Assembly (NCBI GenBank): GCA_025357835.1
Contig: JANYLM010000114.1
Span: 1-55,413 of the forward strand
Length of the DNA: 55,413 nt
Direction: 5' to 3'
DNA from: Gammaproteobacteria bacterium
GTDB taxonomy: Bacteria; Pseudomonadota; Gammaproteobacteria; Steroidobacterales; Steroidobacteraceae
The notes beneath the pieces are model-generated. The model had not been told where the DNA came from. It saw only the letters and a program-made list of their open reading frames with translations, and made no database searches. This document shows, one piece after another, positions 48,083 to 55,413 of this stretch (position 1 is the first letter of the stretch; every line of letters starts with the position of its first letter). The position numbers and the translations under genes are program-made.

Positions 48083-50350
48083 ATGAGTTATCGAAATTCC
48101 GTCGGCGCGCGCCTGGCGCTGTCCTTCGCCGTCGTGATCATCGTATTCAGCGGCGCTATAGCGTTGAGCATCGGTCGACTGGCGTCCTTCAACGACGGCT
48201 TGAGCGAAATTACCGGCCCGCAACTCTCGAAAGTTGAAACAGTCGATGAGTGGGCGCTCAGTCTCTCCGAGTCCATGCGCCACACGCGCAATATATTGCT
48301 CATGGACGACAAAGCACAGATCCAGACAGAAATCGATGCCGTCCGCGCGCTGGCCGAGAAACGAAAACAGCTGTCGGAAACAATGACGGCGCTTATCAAG
48401 TCGCCGGAAGGTAAAGCCTTGCTGCAGACCGCCTCGGAAGCGCGCGCAACCTTGCAACCGCTGGATGCGGAATTCCTCCGGCAGGCCGAAGCGGGCGACA
48501 TGAAGACGGCAAAGGAGACACTGTACCAGCGGGCGCGTCCTGCCCAGCTGGCACTCTTTGAAGCCCTGACCAAGCTCCGTGAGCACCAGGGGATGAAGAT
48601 TCACGCCCGATCGGTAGAGCTTGCGGCTTCCTATCAAACTGCACGCAGTTTGCTGATCACTCTCGCGCTGGTGGCGGTGGCGGTGGCCTGTGTGCTGGCT
48701 TTTCTGATCACGCGAGCCATCAAGAACCCGTTGAATCATGCGTTGGCGGTTCTTAGCGAGATCGGCAAGGGTAATTACACCAGCACGGTGACGGTGAGCT
48801 CCAAGGACGAGATCGGTCAGACACTGCAGGAGCTTTCGCGCATGCAAGTGGCGCTGAAGGAACGAACTGAGAAAGAGCACGCCGCGGCGCTTGAGAACGC
48901 GCGGATTCGCACGGCGCTGGACCGAGTGTCGGTGGGCACGATGCTGGGAGACAACGAGGGCAAGATCATTTACACGAACGATGCGCTGCAGGCGCTGTTC
49001 CGCACTCAAGCGAATGAGATCCGCAAGCAAGTGGCGTCATTCGATCCGGGGCGGGTGGTGGGCAACTCCTTCGATATGTTTCATCAGGTCACCTCGCTGC
49101 AACGTGGCGTGCTGGCGGGTCTGACGAGCGCGAACACGTCGGATGTGAGGATGGGCGAGGCGAGCCTGCGCATCATAGCGAACCCGGTGGTGGATGCGGA
49201 CGGCAAGCGAGTCGGCACGGTGGTGCAATGGGTGGACCGGACGCAGGAAGTGGCGACGGAAGAAGAAGTGCAGGACATCGTCGGCAAGGCGATCGACGGG
49301 GATTTGACCGCGCGCATTCGCGAGGAGGGCAAGGAGGCGTTCTTCAAGACGCTGGCGAACGGGGTGAACCGCATGCTGGCGAACATGGCCGATGTGGTGC
49401 GCAGCATGGCGCGGGCGGCGGCCGAAGTGCGCACGGGATCGGAGGAGATCTCGCGCGGCAATGCGGACTTGAGCCAGCGCACCGAGGAACAGGCGTCGAG
49501 TCTAGAGGAGACGGCTTCCTCGATGGAGGAGATGACTTCCACGGTAAAGAACAATGCGGACAACGCGGCGCAAGCGAACCAGTTGGCTTCCGCGGCGCGC
49601 GAGCAGGCGGAGCGGGGTGGTGCGGTGGTGGGTGCGGCAGTGGCGGCGATGGGGGAGATCAATGCCTCCTCGAAGCGCATCGCGGACATCATCAGTGTGA
49701 TCGACGAGATTGCGTTTCAGACGAACTTGCTGGCACTGAACGCGGCGGTGGAAGCGGCGCGGGCCGGCGAGCAGGGGCGGGGCTTTGCGGTGGTGGCGTC
49801 GGAGGTGAGGAACCTGGCTTCGCGCAGCGCCGAGGCGGCCAAGGAGATCAAGACTCTGATTCAAGACTCGGTGGGCAAGGTGACCGAGGGGACGAAGCTT
49901 GTGGACGACTCGGGCAAGGTGCTCGGGGAGATCGTGGTGCGGGTGAAGAAGGTGACGGATGTGATGGCGGAGATCGCGAGCTCGAGCCGCGAGCAGGCCT
50001 CGGGTATCGAGCAGGTGAACAAGGCGATCACGATGATGGACGATGTGACGCAGCAGAACGCGGCGTTGGTGGAGGAAGCCTCCGCGGCGGCGCAGGCGCT
50101 GACCGAGCAGGCGTCGAACCTGACGCAGCTGATATCGCGGTATCGGGTAGGTGAGGACACCCGAGCAGAGCAAGGCGGCGGCGCAGCCGCGCCGCGCCCG
50201 CACGCACGGCCGGCACCGGCCGCGGCGCCTGCGGTGGAGCGCCGCTCGCCGAACCGGCCCCTGGCGGGGAAGAAGAGGCCGGTGGCCGCTGCGGCCCCGC
50301 AGCCACGCGCCGCGAACGGCGCCGCCGATGAACAATGGAAGGACTTCTAG
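48083..50350 (+). CDS. Methyl-accepting chemotaxis protein with PAS domain
   Basis: 755 aa. TM1 (about 12-32), a periplasmic four-helix bundle (about 33-185), TM2 (about 190-212), a HAMP region (about 213-265), a PAS-like sensor (about 275-380, [20 protein letters not shown]), a second HAMP-like segment, then the signalling hairpin whose tip reads [20 protein letters not shown]. The protein ends with DEQWKDF: QWKDF fits the xWxxF pentapeptide that tethers CheR and CheD. ATG 48083 with TGGAGA upstream is chosen over an in-frame start at 48011. Codon use changes near 48890: the later part is much richer in GCG, GTG and GGG than the first. Confidence 0.94.
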   Translation: MSYRNSVGARLALSFAVVIIVFSGAIALSIGRLASFNDGLSEITGPQLSKVETVDEWALSLSESMRHTRNILLMDDKAQIQTEIDAVRALAEKRKQLSETMTALIKSPEGKALLQTASEARATLQPLDAEFLRQAEAGDMKTAKETLYQRARPAQLALFEALTKLREHQGMKIHARSVELAASYQTARSLLITLALVAVAVACVLAFLITRAIKNPLNHALAVLSEIGKGNYTSTVTVSSKDEIGQTLQELSRMQVALKERTEKEHAAALENARIRTALDRVSVGTMLGDNEGKIIYTNDALQALFRTQANEIRKQVASFDPGRVVGNSFDMFHQVTSLQRGVLAGLTSANTSDVRMGEASLRIIANPVVDADGKRVGTVVQWVDRTQEVATEEEVQDIVGKAIDGDLTARIREEGKEAFFKTLANGVNRMLANMADVVRSMARAAAEVRTGSEEISRGNADLSQRTEEQASSLEETASSMEEMTSTVKNNADNAAQANQLASAAREQAERGGAVVGAAVAAMGEINASSKRIADIISVIDEIAFQTNLLALNAAVEAARAGEQGRGFAVVASEVRNLASRSAEAAKEIKTLIQDSVGKVTEGTKLVDDSGKVLGEIVVRVKKVTDVMAEIASSSREQASGIEQVNKAITMMDDVTQQNAALVEEASAAAQALTEQASNLTQLISRYRVGEDTRAEQGGGAAAPRPHARPAPAAAPAVERRSPNRPLAGKKRPVAAAAPQPRAANGAADEQWKDF

Positions 50351-50356
50351 TCGACA

Positions 50357-50378
50357 AAGGGCCGCGTAAGCGGCCCTT
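50357..50378. terminator. Bidirectional terminator after the MCP gene
   Basis: AAGGGCCGC-GTAA-GCGGCCCTT, a 9-bp perfect stem with a tetraloop, lies 7 nt after the MCP stop and touches the stop of the convergent NIPSNAP gene. The AA/TT ends give short U-runs in both directions, so it can serve both transcripts, though the U-runs are short. Confidence 0.7.
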
Positions 50379-50722
50379 CAGCTTGCTTGCGTCGGCAACG
50401 CTGCCAGGGCGAAGGTATCGTCGACCACCTCGAGGAAGGTGCGCTCCTCTCGCAAGATGAACCGGTGCATTGCCGCAAAAGCGAAGTTCTTCCGCGCCGC
50501 GTCGTCGTCTTTCAGGCGCGTCCGGTAGGCTTCGTACGCCGCAAGCGACTCCGTCTTGATGAGTCCCCAAGCAATACAATTGGTGCCCTCGTGCGGGAGG
50601 AAGTAGCCGATCAAGTGACCTCCGCAGCGTGGGATGATGGGCGCCCAATTGTCAGCGTAGGCCTTGAATGCGGCACGCTGGAATGGCTCGATGTCGTAAC
50701 GGATGAAACAGACGATGCTCAT
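50378..50722 (-). CDS. NIPSNAP-family protein
   Basis: 114 aa. [20 protein letters not shown] then [20 protein letters not shown] is the NIPSNAP pattern (dimeric alpha/beta barrel). Bacterial members have no settled function. It is convergent with the MCP gene and lies at the right edge of the accessory block, divergent from rpsL, with about 300 nt between the two starts. Confidence 0.85.
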   Translation of the reverse strand: MSIVCFIRYDIEPFQRAAFKAYADNWAPIIPRCGGHLIGYFLPHEGTNCIAWGLIKTESLAAYEAYRTRLKDDDAARKNFAFAAMHRFILREERTFLEVVDDTFALAALPTQAS

Positions 50723-50887
50723 GGAATGCGATGCTCCGAGTGCCGGCGGGTTTGCCTATCGTAGGCGTGTGGAACCGATCCATGGTTCGCTTGGGGATGG
50801 ACAATGTTGGTATTGCGCCGAGAGCCTATCCAACGCAGGCGCCGAGCGTGCAACTCGAAGATTACGTGCTGCATGGCAGCAATTACC

Positions 50888-50916
50888 TTGACACTCAGGC
50901 GGCTGGTTCCTACAAT
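50888..50916 (+). promoter_or_regulatory. Strong sigma-70 promoter of the rpsL operon
   Basis: TTGACA (50888-50893), 17 nt, TACAAT (50911-50916): a full -35 and a 5/6 -10 at optimal spacing. Transcription would start near 50923, giving a leader of about 100 nt before rpsL. That leader has GGGC-AGATAC-GCCC followed by GTTAAT (50947-50965), which loosely resembles the leader element seen before rplK, rpoB and fusA. Confidence 0.8.
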
Positions 50917-51020
50917 CGCCGGCCTTTGTCTCCGGGCACAAGTGCGGGGCAGATACGCCCGTTAATATTAGTCAATGCATCAGGCCGCTACCTCTTACAT
51001 ATGCGGCTCTAAAGGTATTT

Positions 51021-51395
51021 ATGGCGACGACGACTCAGTTAATTCGCACCGGCCGGAATGAACCTGCCTGGAAGTCCAAGGTTCCGGCGCTGGCGGCTTC
51101 GCCCCAGAAGCGCGGCGTATGCACCCGCGTGTACACAACCACGCCGAAGAAGCCGAATTCAGCCCTGCGCAAGGTATGCCGCGTGCGCTTGACCAATGGC
51201 TATGAAGTCTCCAGCTACATCGGCGGCGAAGGTCACAATTTACAAGAACACTCCGTGGTTCTGATCCGTGGCGGCCGCGTCAAGGATCTACCCGGTGTCC
51301 GGTACCACACGGTGCGCGGCGCGCTCGATTGCGCCGGCGTCAGCGATCGTCGGCAAGGCCGTTCCAAGTACGGCGCCAAACGTCCCAAGAAATAA
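51021..51395 (+). CDS. rpsL: 30S ribosomal protein S12
   Basis: 124 aa. It is part of the decoding centre. The loops [14 protein letters not shown] and [17 protein letters not shown] are wild type, including the Lys residues where streptomycin-resistance changes occur, so no such resistance is visible. AAAGG precedes the ATG. rpsG starts 10 nt after the stop, far closer than in E. coli. Confidence 0.98.
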   Translation: MATTTQLIRTGRNEPAWKSKVPALAASPQKRGVCTRVYTTTPKKPNSALRKVCRVRLTNGYEVSSYIGGEGHNLQEHSVVLIRGGRVKDLPGVRYHTVRGALDCAGVSDRRQGRSKYGAKRPKK

Positions 51396-51884
<489 letters not shown>

Positions 51885-51945
51885 CACCGACTGGTAAGGC
51901 CGCGAGGTAAAGCGCCGGCGGGGCCTTATATATGAAGCTTGCCCA

Positions 51946-51974
51946 GGGCGACCCAAGAACGTATTGGGTCGCCC
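51946..51974 (+). promoter_or_regulatory. Strong hairpin in the rpsG-fusA spacer
   Basis: GGGCGACCCAA (51946-51956) pairs perfectly with TTGGGTCGCCC (51964-51974), an 11-bp stem with a 7-nt loop. A T-run occurs only 16 nt later (51989-51993), so it is not a standard terminator; it may be an attenuator, an RNA-processing site or a protein-binding site in the str operon mRNA. Confidence 0.65.
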
Positions 51975-51994
51975 ATGGGCAGTTTGGGTTTTTA

Positions 51995-52059
51995 CGCTCG
52001 CACAGCGAGCGCTACCGGTCGGGGTCGCCTCGGCCCCGTTGAATTCGGCGCGAAGCGCC
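51995..52059 (+). repeat. Multi-hairpin leader element, copy C (before fusA)
   Basis: The first hairpin has a perfect 7-bp stem CGCTCGC-ACA-GCGAGCG (51995-52011). After 9 nt comes the second hairpin, GGGGTC/GGCCCC (52021-52026/52032-52037, one G-U). Then comes GTTGAATTC, and the third hairpin GGCGC-GAA-GCGCC (52047-52059). The core CCCCGTTGAATTCGGCGCG (52034-52052) is identical to copy A before rplK. The fusA ATG lies 29 nt downstream. Confidence 0.7.
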
Positions 52060-52088
52060 TGAGATTACTGGGAATCCTGGACAGAACC

Positions 52089-54182
52089 ATGGCACGCACT
52101 ACGCCAATAGAGCGATACCGAAATATCGGTATTTCCGCTCATATCGACGCGGGGAAAACCACCGCGACGGAGCGTATTCTCTTTTATACAGGCGTGTCCC
52201 ACAAGATTGGGGAAGTGCATGACGGCGCCGCCGTCATGGACTACATGGAGCAAGAGCAGGAGCGCGGCATCACCATTACGGCCGCCGCCACCACTTGTTT
52301 CTGGAAGGGAATGGACAAGAGCTTCCCCGAATACCGCATCAACATCATCGATACCCCGGGACATGTCGATTTCACCATCGAAGTGGAGCGCAGCCTGCGC
52401 GTGCTGGATTCCGCCGTAGCGGTTTATTGCGCCGTATCCGGCGTGCAGCCGCAGTCGGAAACCGTGTGGCGTCAGATGAACAAGTATGGCGTGCCGCGCG
52501 TGGCCTTCGTTAACAAGATGGACCGCGCCGGCGCGAATTTCCTGCGTTGCGTCGAACAAATCCATACGCGCCTGCGGGGCAACCCGGTACCCATTCAGCT
52601 GCCCATCGGCGCCGAAGACGGCTTCGTCGGCGTAGTCGACCTAGTCAAAATGAAGTCGATCTGGTGGGATGAAGAAACACAGGGAATGAAGTTCGAATAT
52701 CGCGACATCCCGGCCGGCATGCTCAAGGAGTGCGAGGAATGGCGGGCCAAGATGATCGAGGCCGCTGCCGAGGGCAACGAGGTGCTGCTCAACAAGTACC
52801 TGGAGACGGGCGAGCTATCCGACACCGAGATCAAGCAGGGCCTGCGCGCGCGCGCGCTCAAGAACGAAGTGTGCTTGGTGACCTGCGGATCGGCTTTCAA
52901 GAACAAGGGTGTGCAGGCCGTGCTCGACGCCATCGTCGAATACATGCCCTCACCCACGGAAGTGCCTTCCGTCAAGGGCCAGGATGAGCATGGTGCGCCC
53001 CTGACCCGCAAGCCGGACGACAGCGCGCCGTTCTCGGCTCTGGCGTTCAAGATTCTCAACGACCCGTTCGTGGGCAACCTGACGTTCTTCCGTGTTTATT
53101 CAGGCACGCTGAATTCGGGCGATCAGGTGTTCGTGCCGAATCGCAACCGCAATGAGCGTATCGGGCGCCTATTGCAGATGCATGCCAGCGAGCGCTCCGA
53201 AATCAAAGAAGTTCGGGCCGGTGATATCGCGGCCGCAGTGGGCCTAAAAGACGTCACCACCGGCGACACTCTGTCGGACCCCGGAAAAGTCATCATTTTG
53301 GAAAGGATGGAGTTCCCTGAACCTGTCATTTCGGTGGCCGTGGAGCCCAAGACCAAGGTCGATCAAGAGAAGATGGGTCTCGCCCTGCAGCGCTTGGCAA
53401 AGGAAGACCCCTCTTTCCGCGTGCATACCGATCAAGAGTCCGGTCAGACCATTATTTCGGGCATGGGCGAGCTGCACCTCGAAATCATCGTCGACCGCAT
53501 GAAGCGTGAATTCAAGGTGGAAGCTAACGTCGGCAAGCCGCAGGTGGCTTATCGAGAAACGATTCGCGCTACCGTGGAGTCCGAAGGTAAGTTCGTGCGT
53601 CAGTCCGGCGGCCGCGGTCAATATGGCCATGTGTGGCTGAAGATCGAACCCCAGGAATCCGGCAAGGGCTACCTGTTCGTCAACGGCATCGTCGGCGGCG
53701 CCGTGCCGCGCGAGTTCATTCCGGCCGTGGATAAGGGCATCCAGGAAGCCGTGCAGACCGGGGTGATCGCGGGCTATCCCATCGTCGACGTGAAGGTCAC
53801 GATATTCGACGGCTCGTACCACGATGTCGATTCCAACGAAATGGCCTTCAAGATCGCGGGCTCGATTGGCTTCAAGGAAGGCTTCCGCAAGGCCAAACCC
53901 GTGTTGCTAGAGCCGATCATGAAGGTCGAAGTGGTGACCCCGGAAGATTACTACGGCGACATCGTCGGTGACCTGAATCGCCGCCGGGGACAGATCGTCG
54001 GCATGGAGGATTCTCCATCCGGCAAGGTCGTGACCGCGGATGTGCCGCTGGCCGAAATGTTTCAATACTCGACGGCGATGCGTTCGATGAGTCAGGGTCG
54101 GGCGAATTACACGATGGAGTTCGCGAAGTACATGGAAGTGCCTAGCAATGTCGCTGACGTCGTCATGAAGAAAGCTTCTTAA
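52089..54182 (+). CDS. fusA: Elongation factor G
   Basis: 697 aa. It is the ribosomal translocase. The G motifs are complete: P-loop AHIDAGKTT (G1), ITITAAATT (G2), DTPGHVDFT (G3), NKMDRAG (G4) and a G5-like GSAF. Domains II-V follow, with the IV-domain [16 protein letters not shown] 52089 ([20 protein letters not shown]) is the family start; the frame is open to 51939 but that would use the structured spacer. tuf starts 40 nt after the stop. Confidence 0.98.
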   Translation: MARTTPIERYRNIGISAHIDAGKTTATERILFYTGVSHKIGEVHDGAAVMDYMEQEQERGITITAAATTCFWKGMDKSFPEYRINIIDTPGHVDFTIEVERSLRVLDSAVAVYCAVSGVQPQSETVWRQMNKYGVPRVAFVNKMDRAGANFLRCVEQIHTRLRGNPVPIQLPIGAEDGFVGVVDLVKMKSIWWDEETQGMKFEYRDIPAGMLKECEEWRAKMIEAAAEGNEVLLNKYLETGELSDTEIKQGLRARALKNEVCLVTCGSAFKNKGVQAVLDAIVEYMPSPTEVPSVKGQDEHGAPLTRKPDDSAPFSALAFKILNDPFVGNLTFFRVYSGTLNSGDQVFVPNRNRNERIGRLLQMHASERSEIKEVRAGDIAAAVGLKDVTTGDTLSDPGKVIILERMEFPEPVISVAVEPKTKVDQEKMGLALQRLAKEDPSFRVHTDQESGQTIISGMGELHLEIIVDRMKREFKVEANVGKPQVAYRETIRATVESEGKFVRQSGGRGQYGHVWLKIEPQESGKGYLFVNGIVGGAVPREFIPAVDKGIQEAVQTGVIAGYPIVDVKVTIFDGSYHDVDSNEMAFKIAGSIGFKEGFRKAKPVLLEPIMKVEVVTPEDYYGDIVGDLNRRRGQIVGMEDSPSGKVVTADVPLAEMFQYSTAMRSMSQGRANYTMEFAKYMEVPSNVADVVMKKAS

Positions 54183-54222
54183 GTTACAACAACCGTTTGC
54201 ATTTATTTTGGAGAGGTGAGCC

Positions 54223-55413
54223 GTGTCGAAGGGGAAGTTTGAGCGAACGAAACCGCACGTAAACGTGGGGACGATTGGACATGTAGACCATGGCAAGACG
54301 ACCTTAACGGCGGCGTTGACGAAGGTAATGGCGGAGAAATTTGGCGGGGAATACAAAGCCTACGACCAGATAGACAAGGCCCCCGAGGAGCGGGCGCGCG
54401 GGATCACGATTGCCACCGCGCACGTGGAGTACCAGAGCGCGGCGCGCCACTACGCGCACGTGGATTGTCCGGGGCATGCCGACTACGTGAAGAACATGAT
54501 CACCGGAGCGGCGCAGATGGACGGAGCGATTCTGGTGGTATCGGCGGCGGATGGCCCGATGCCGCAGACGCGGGAGCACATTTTGTTGGCGCGCCAGGTG
54601 GGTGTGCCGTACATGGTGGTGTTTTTGAACAAAGCGGACATGGTGGACGATGCGGAGCTTTTGGAGCTGGTGGAGCTCGAAGTGCGCGATTTGTTGACCC
54701 TGTACAAGTTCCCCGGGGACAAGACGCCGATCATCACGGGCTCGGCGCTGAAGGCGCTGGAAGGGGATGCGAGCGAGATTGGGGTGCCCTCGGTACTGAA
54801 GCTGGTGCAGGCGCTGGATGAGTTCATACCGGTGCCGAAGCGGGCGGTGGAAGGGGCATTTTTGATGCCGGTGGAAGACGTGTTTTCGATTGCGGGCCGC
54901 GGCACGGTGGTGACGGGGCGCATTGAGCGCGGGATAGTGAAGGTGAACGACGAAGTGGAGATTGTCGGGATACGCCCGACGACGAAGACGACGTGCACCG
55001 GGGTGGAGATGTTCCGCAAGCTGCTGGACGAGGGTCAGGCGGGGGACAACGTGGGGGTGCTGCTACGCGGCACGAAGCGTGAGGACGTGGAGCGCGGGCA
55101 GGTGCTGTGCAAGCCGGGGAGCATCAACCCGCACACGAAATTTGAGGCCGAAGTGTACGTGCTGACGAAGGAAGAGGGCGGGCGGCACACGCCGTTTTTC
55201 AAGGGATACCGGCCGCAGTTCTACTTTCGCACCACGGACGTGACGGGGGCGGTGGAGCTGCCGGAGGGGACGGAGATGGTGATGCCCGGAGACAACATCA
55301 AGATTGTGGTGGAGCTGATCGCCCCGATCGCGATGGAGCAGGGGCTGCGTTTCGCCATCCGTGAGGGTGGTAAAACCGTCGGCGCAGGCGTGGTGGCTAA
55401 GGTGATTGCGTAA
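54223..55413 (+). CDS. tuf: Elongation factor Tu (complete copy)
   Basis: 396 aa, GTG start with GGAGAGG upstream. GTPase motifs are [23 protein letters not shown] and NKADM; the domain 2 and 3 sequences are complete to VVAKVIA. Its codon use is unlike fusA next to it: GGG, GTG, ACG and GCG are frequent, while fusA prefers GGC and GCC. The last 141 bases are identical to the start of the window. This copy sits in the str operon position (tufA). Confidence 0.98.
   Translation: MSKGKFERTKPHVNVGTIGHVDHGKTTLTAALTKVMAEKFGGEYKAYDQIDKAPEERARGITIATAHVEYQSAARHYAHVDCPGHADYVKNMITGAAQMDGAILVVSAADGPMPQTREHILLARQVGVPYMVVFLNKADMVDDAELLELVELEVRDLLTLYKFPGDKTPIITGSALKALEGDASEIGVPSVLKLVQALDEFIPVPKRAVEGAFLMPVEDVFSIAGRGTVVTGRIERGIVKVNDEVEIVGIRPTTKTTCTGVEMFRKLLDEGQAGDNVGVLLRGTKREDVERGQVLCKPGSINPHTKFEAEVYVLTKEEGGRHTPFFKGYRPQFYFRTTDVTGAVELPEGTEMVMPGDNIKIVVELIAPIAMEQGLRFAIREGGKTVGAGVVAKVIA
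55273..55413 (+). repeat. Terminal direct repeat of the window (tuf 3' end)
   Basis: Bases 55273-55413 are identical to bases 1-141 and both end exactly at the tuf stop codon. Two tuf genes kept identical by gene conversion would diverge right after the stop, which is where the match ends. 141 is also a standard largest k-mer in the MEGAHIT assembler, so an overlap of exactly this size suggests a graph node at the end of a collapsed tuf repeat. Confidence 0.9.

Noticed and set aside
12225..50722. A genomic island with integrase, insertion sequence or CRISPR array
   Set aside because: No transposase, integrase, terminal inverted repeats, att-like tRNA duplication or spaced direct repeats were seen.

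Overview
The window is GC-rich bacterial chromosome, almost certainly from a gammaproteobacterium. It starts in the 3' end of a tuf gene and runs through tRNA-Trp, secE, nusG, rplK, rplA, rplJ, rplL, rpoB and rpoC, and it ends with rpsL, rpsG, fusA and a complete tuf. That order matches the long transcription/translation locus of Pseudomonas- and Xanthomonas-type gammaproteobacteria. A gammaproteobacterial-type L10 leader, a FliA-type chemotaxis operon and a HutF/HutG histidine pathway agree. Within the class I would only guess at something near Xanthomonadales, Nevskiales or Steroidobacterales; there is no 16S gene to test this.

Layout. (1) 1-12196: tuf end, tRNA-Trp and the secE to rpoC block, closed by a strong terminator. 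(2) 12225-50722: about 38.5 kb of accessory genes between rpoC and rpsL, which are usually adjacent in this lineage. (3) 50888-55413: a strong promoter, rpsL, rpsG, fusA and tuf. The first and last 141 bases of the window are identical (end of tuf). This looks like two identical tuf copies limiting the assembly, not a real circular molecule.

The accessory block has recognisable modules: a hipA-hipB toxin-antitoxin pair (minus strand) with a dyad over its promoter; an agmatinase; a VOC protein, a TlpA-like thioredoxin and a small secreted protein; a 2OG-Fe(II) dioxygenase divergent from hutD; an Lrp-type regulator divergent from ornithine cyclodeaminase, arginase and PutA, which together take arginine via ornithine and proline to glutamate; secreted hydrolases, a tandem HdeA-like protein, an EthD protein and an M28 peptidase; a nagA fossil; a SoxR gene lacking its Fe-S part beside a near-perfect SoxR box; the complete five-step histidine pathway (hutH, hutU, hutI, hutF, hutG) with its repressor HutC and two matching operators; an HDOD protein; and a chemotaxis operon (cheY, cheA, cheW, STAS, CheZ-like, cheR, cheD, cheB, cheY, CheX-like, MCP) with three candidate sigma-28 promoters.

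The main unexpected signals are: a multi-hairpin element containing a shared 19-nt core, repeated in the leaders of rplK, rpoB and fusA; a cheB gene split by a frameshift in an otherwise intact che operon; an unannotated che protein with a CheZ-like DxxxQ motif, in the same locus as an ExxN CheC/CheX-like protein; an orphan SoxR box; two gene fossils; and an MCP whose C-terminal half has different codon use from its N-terminal half. All calls rest on reading the sequence and on family knowledge; no database search was run.
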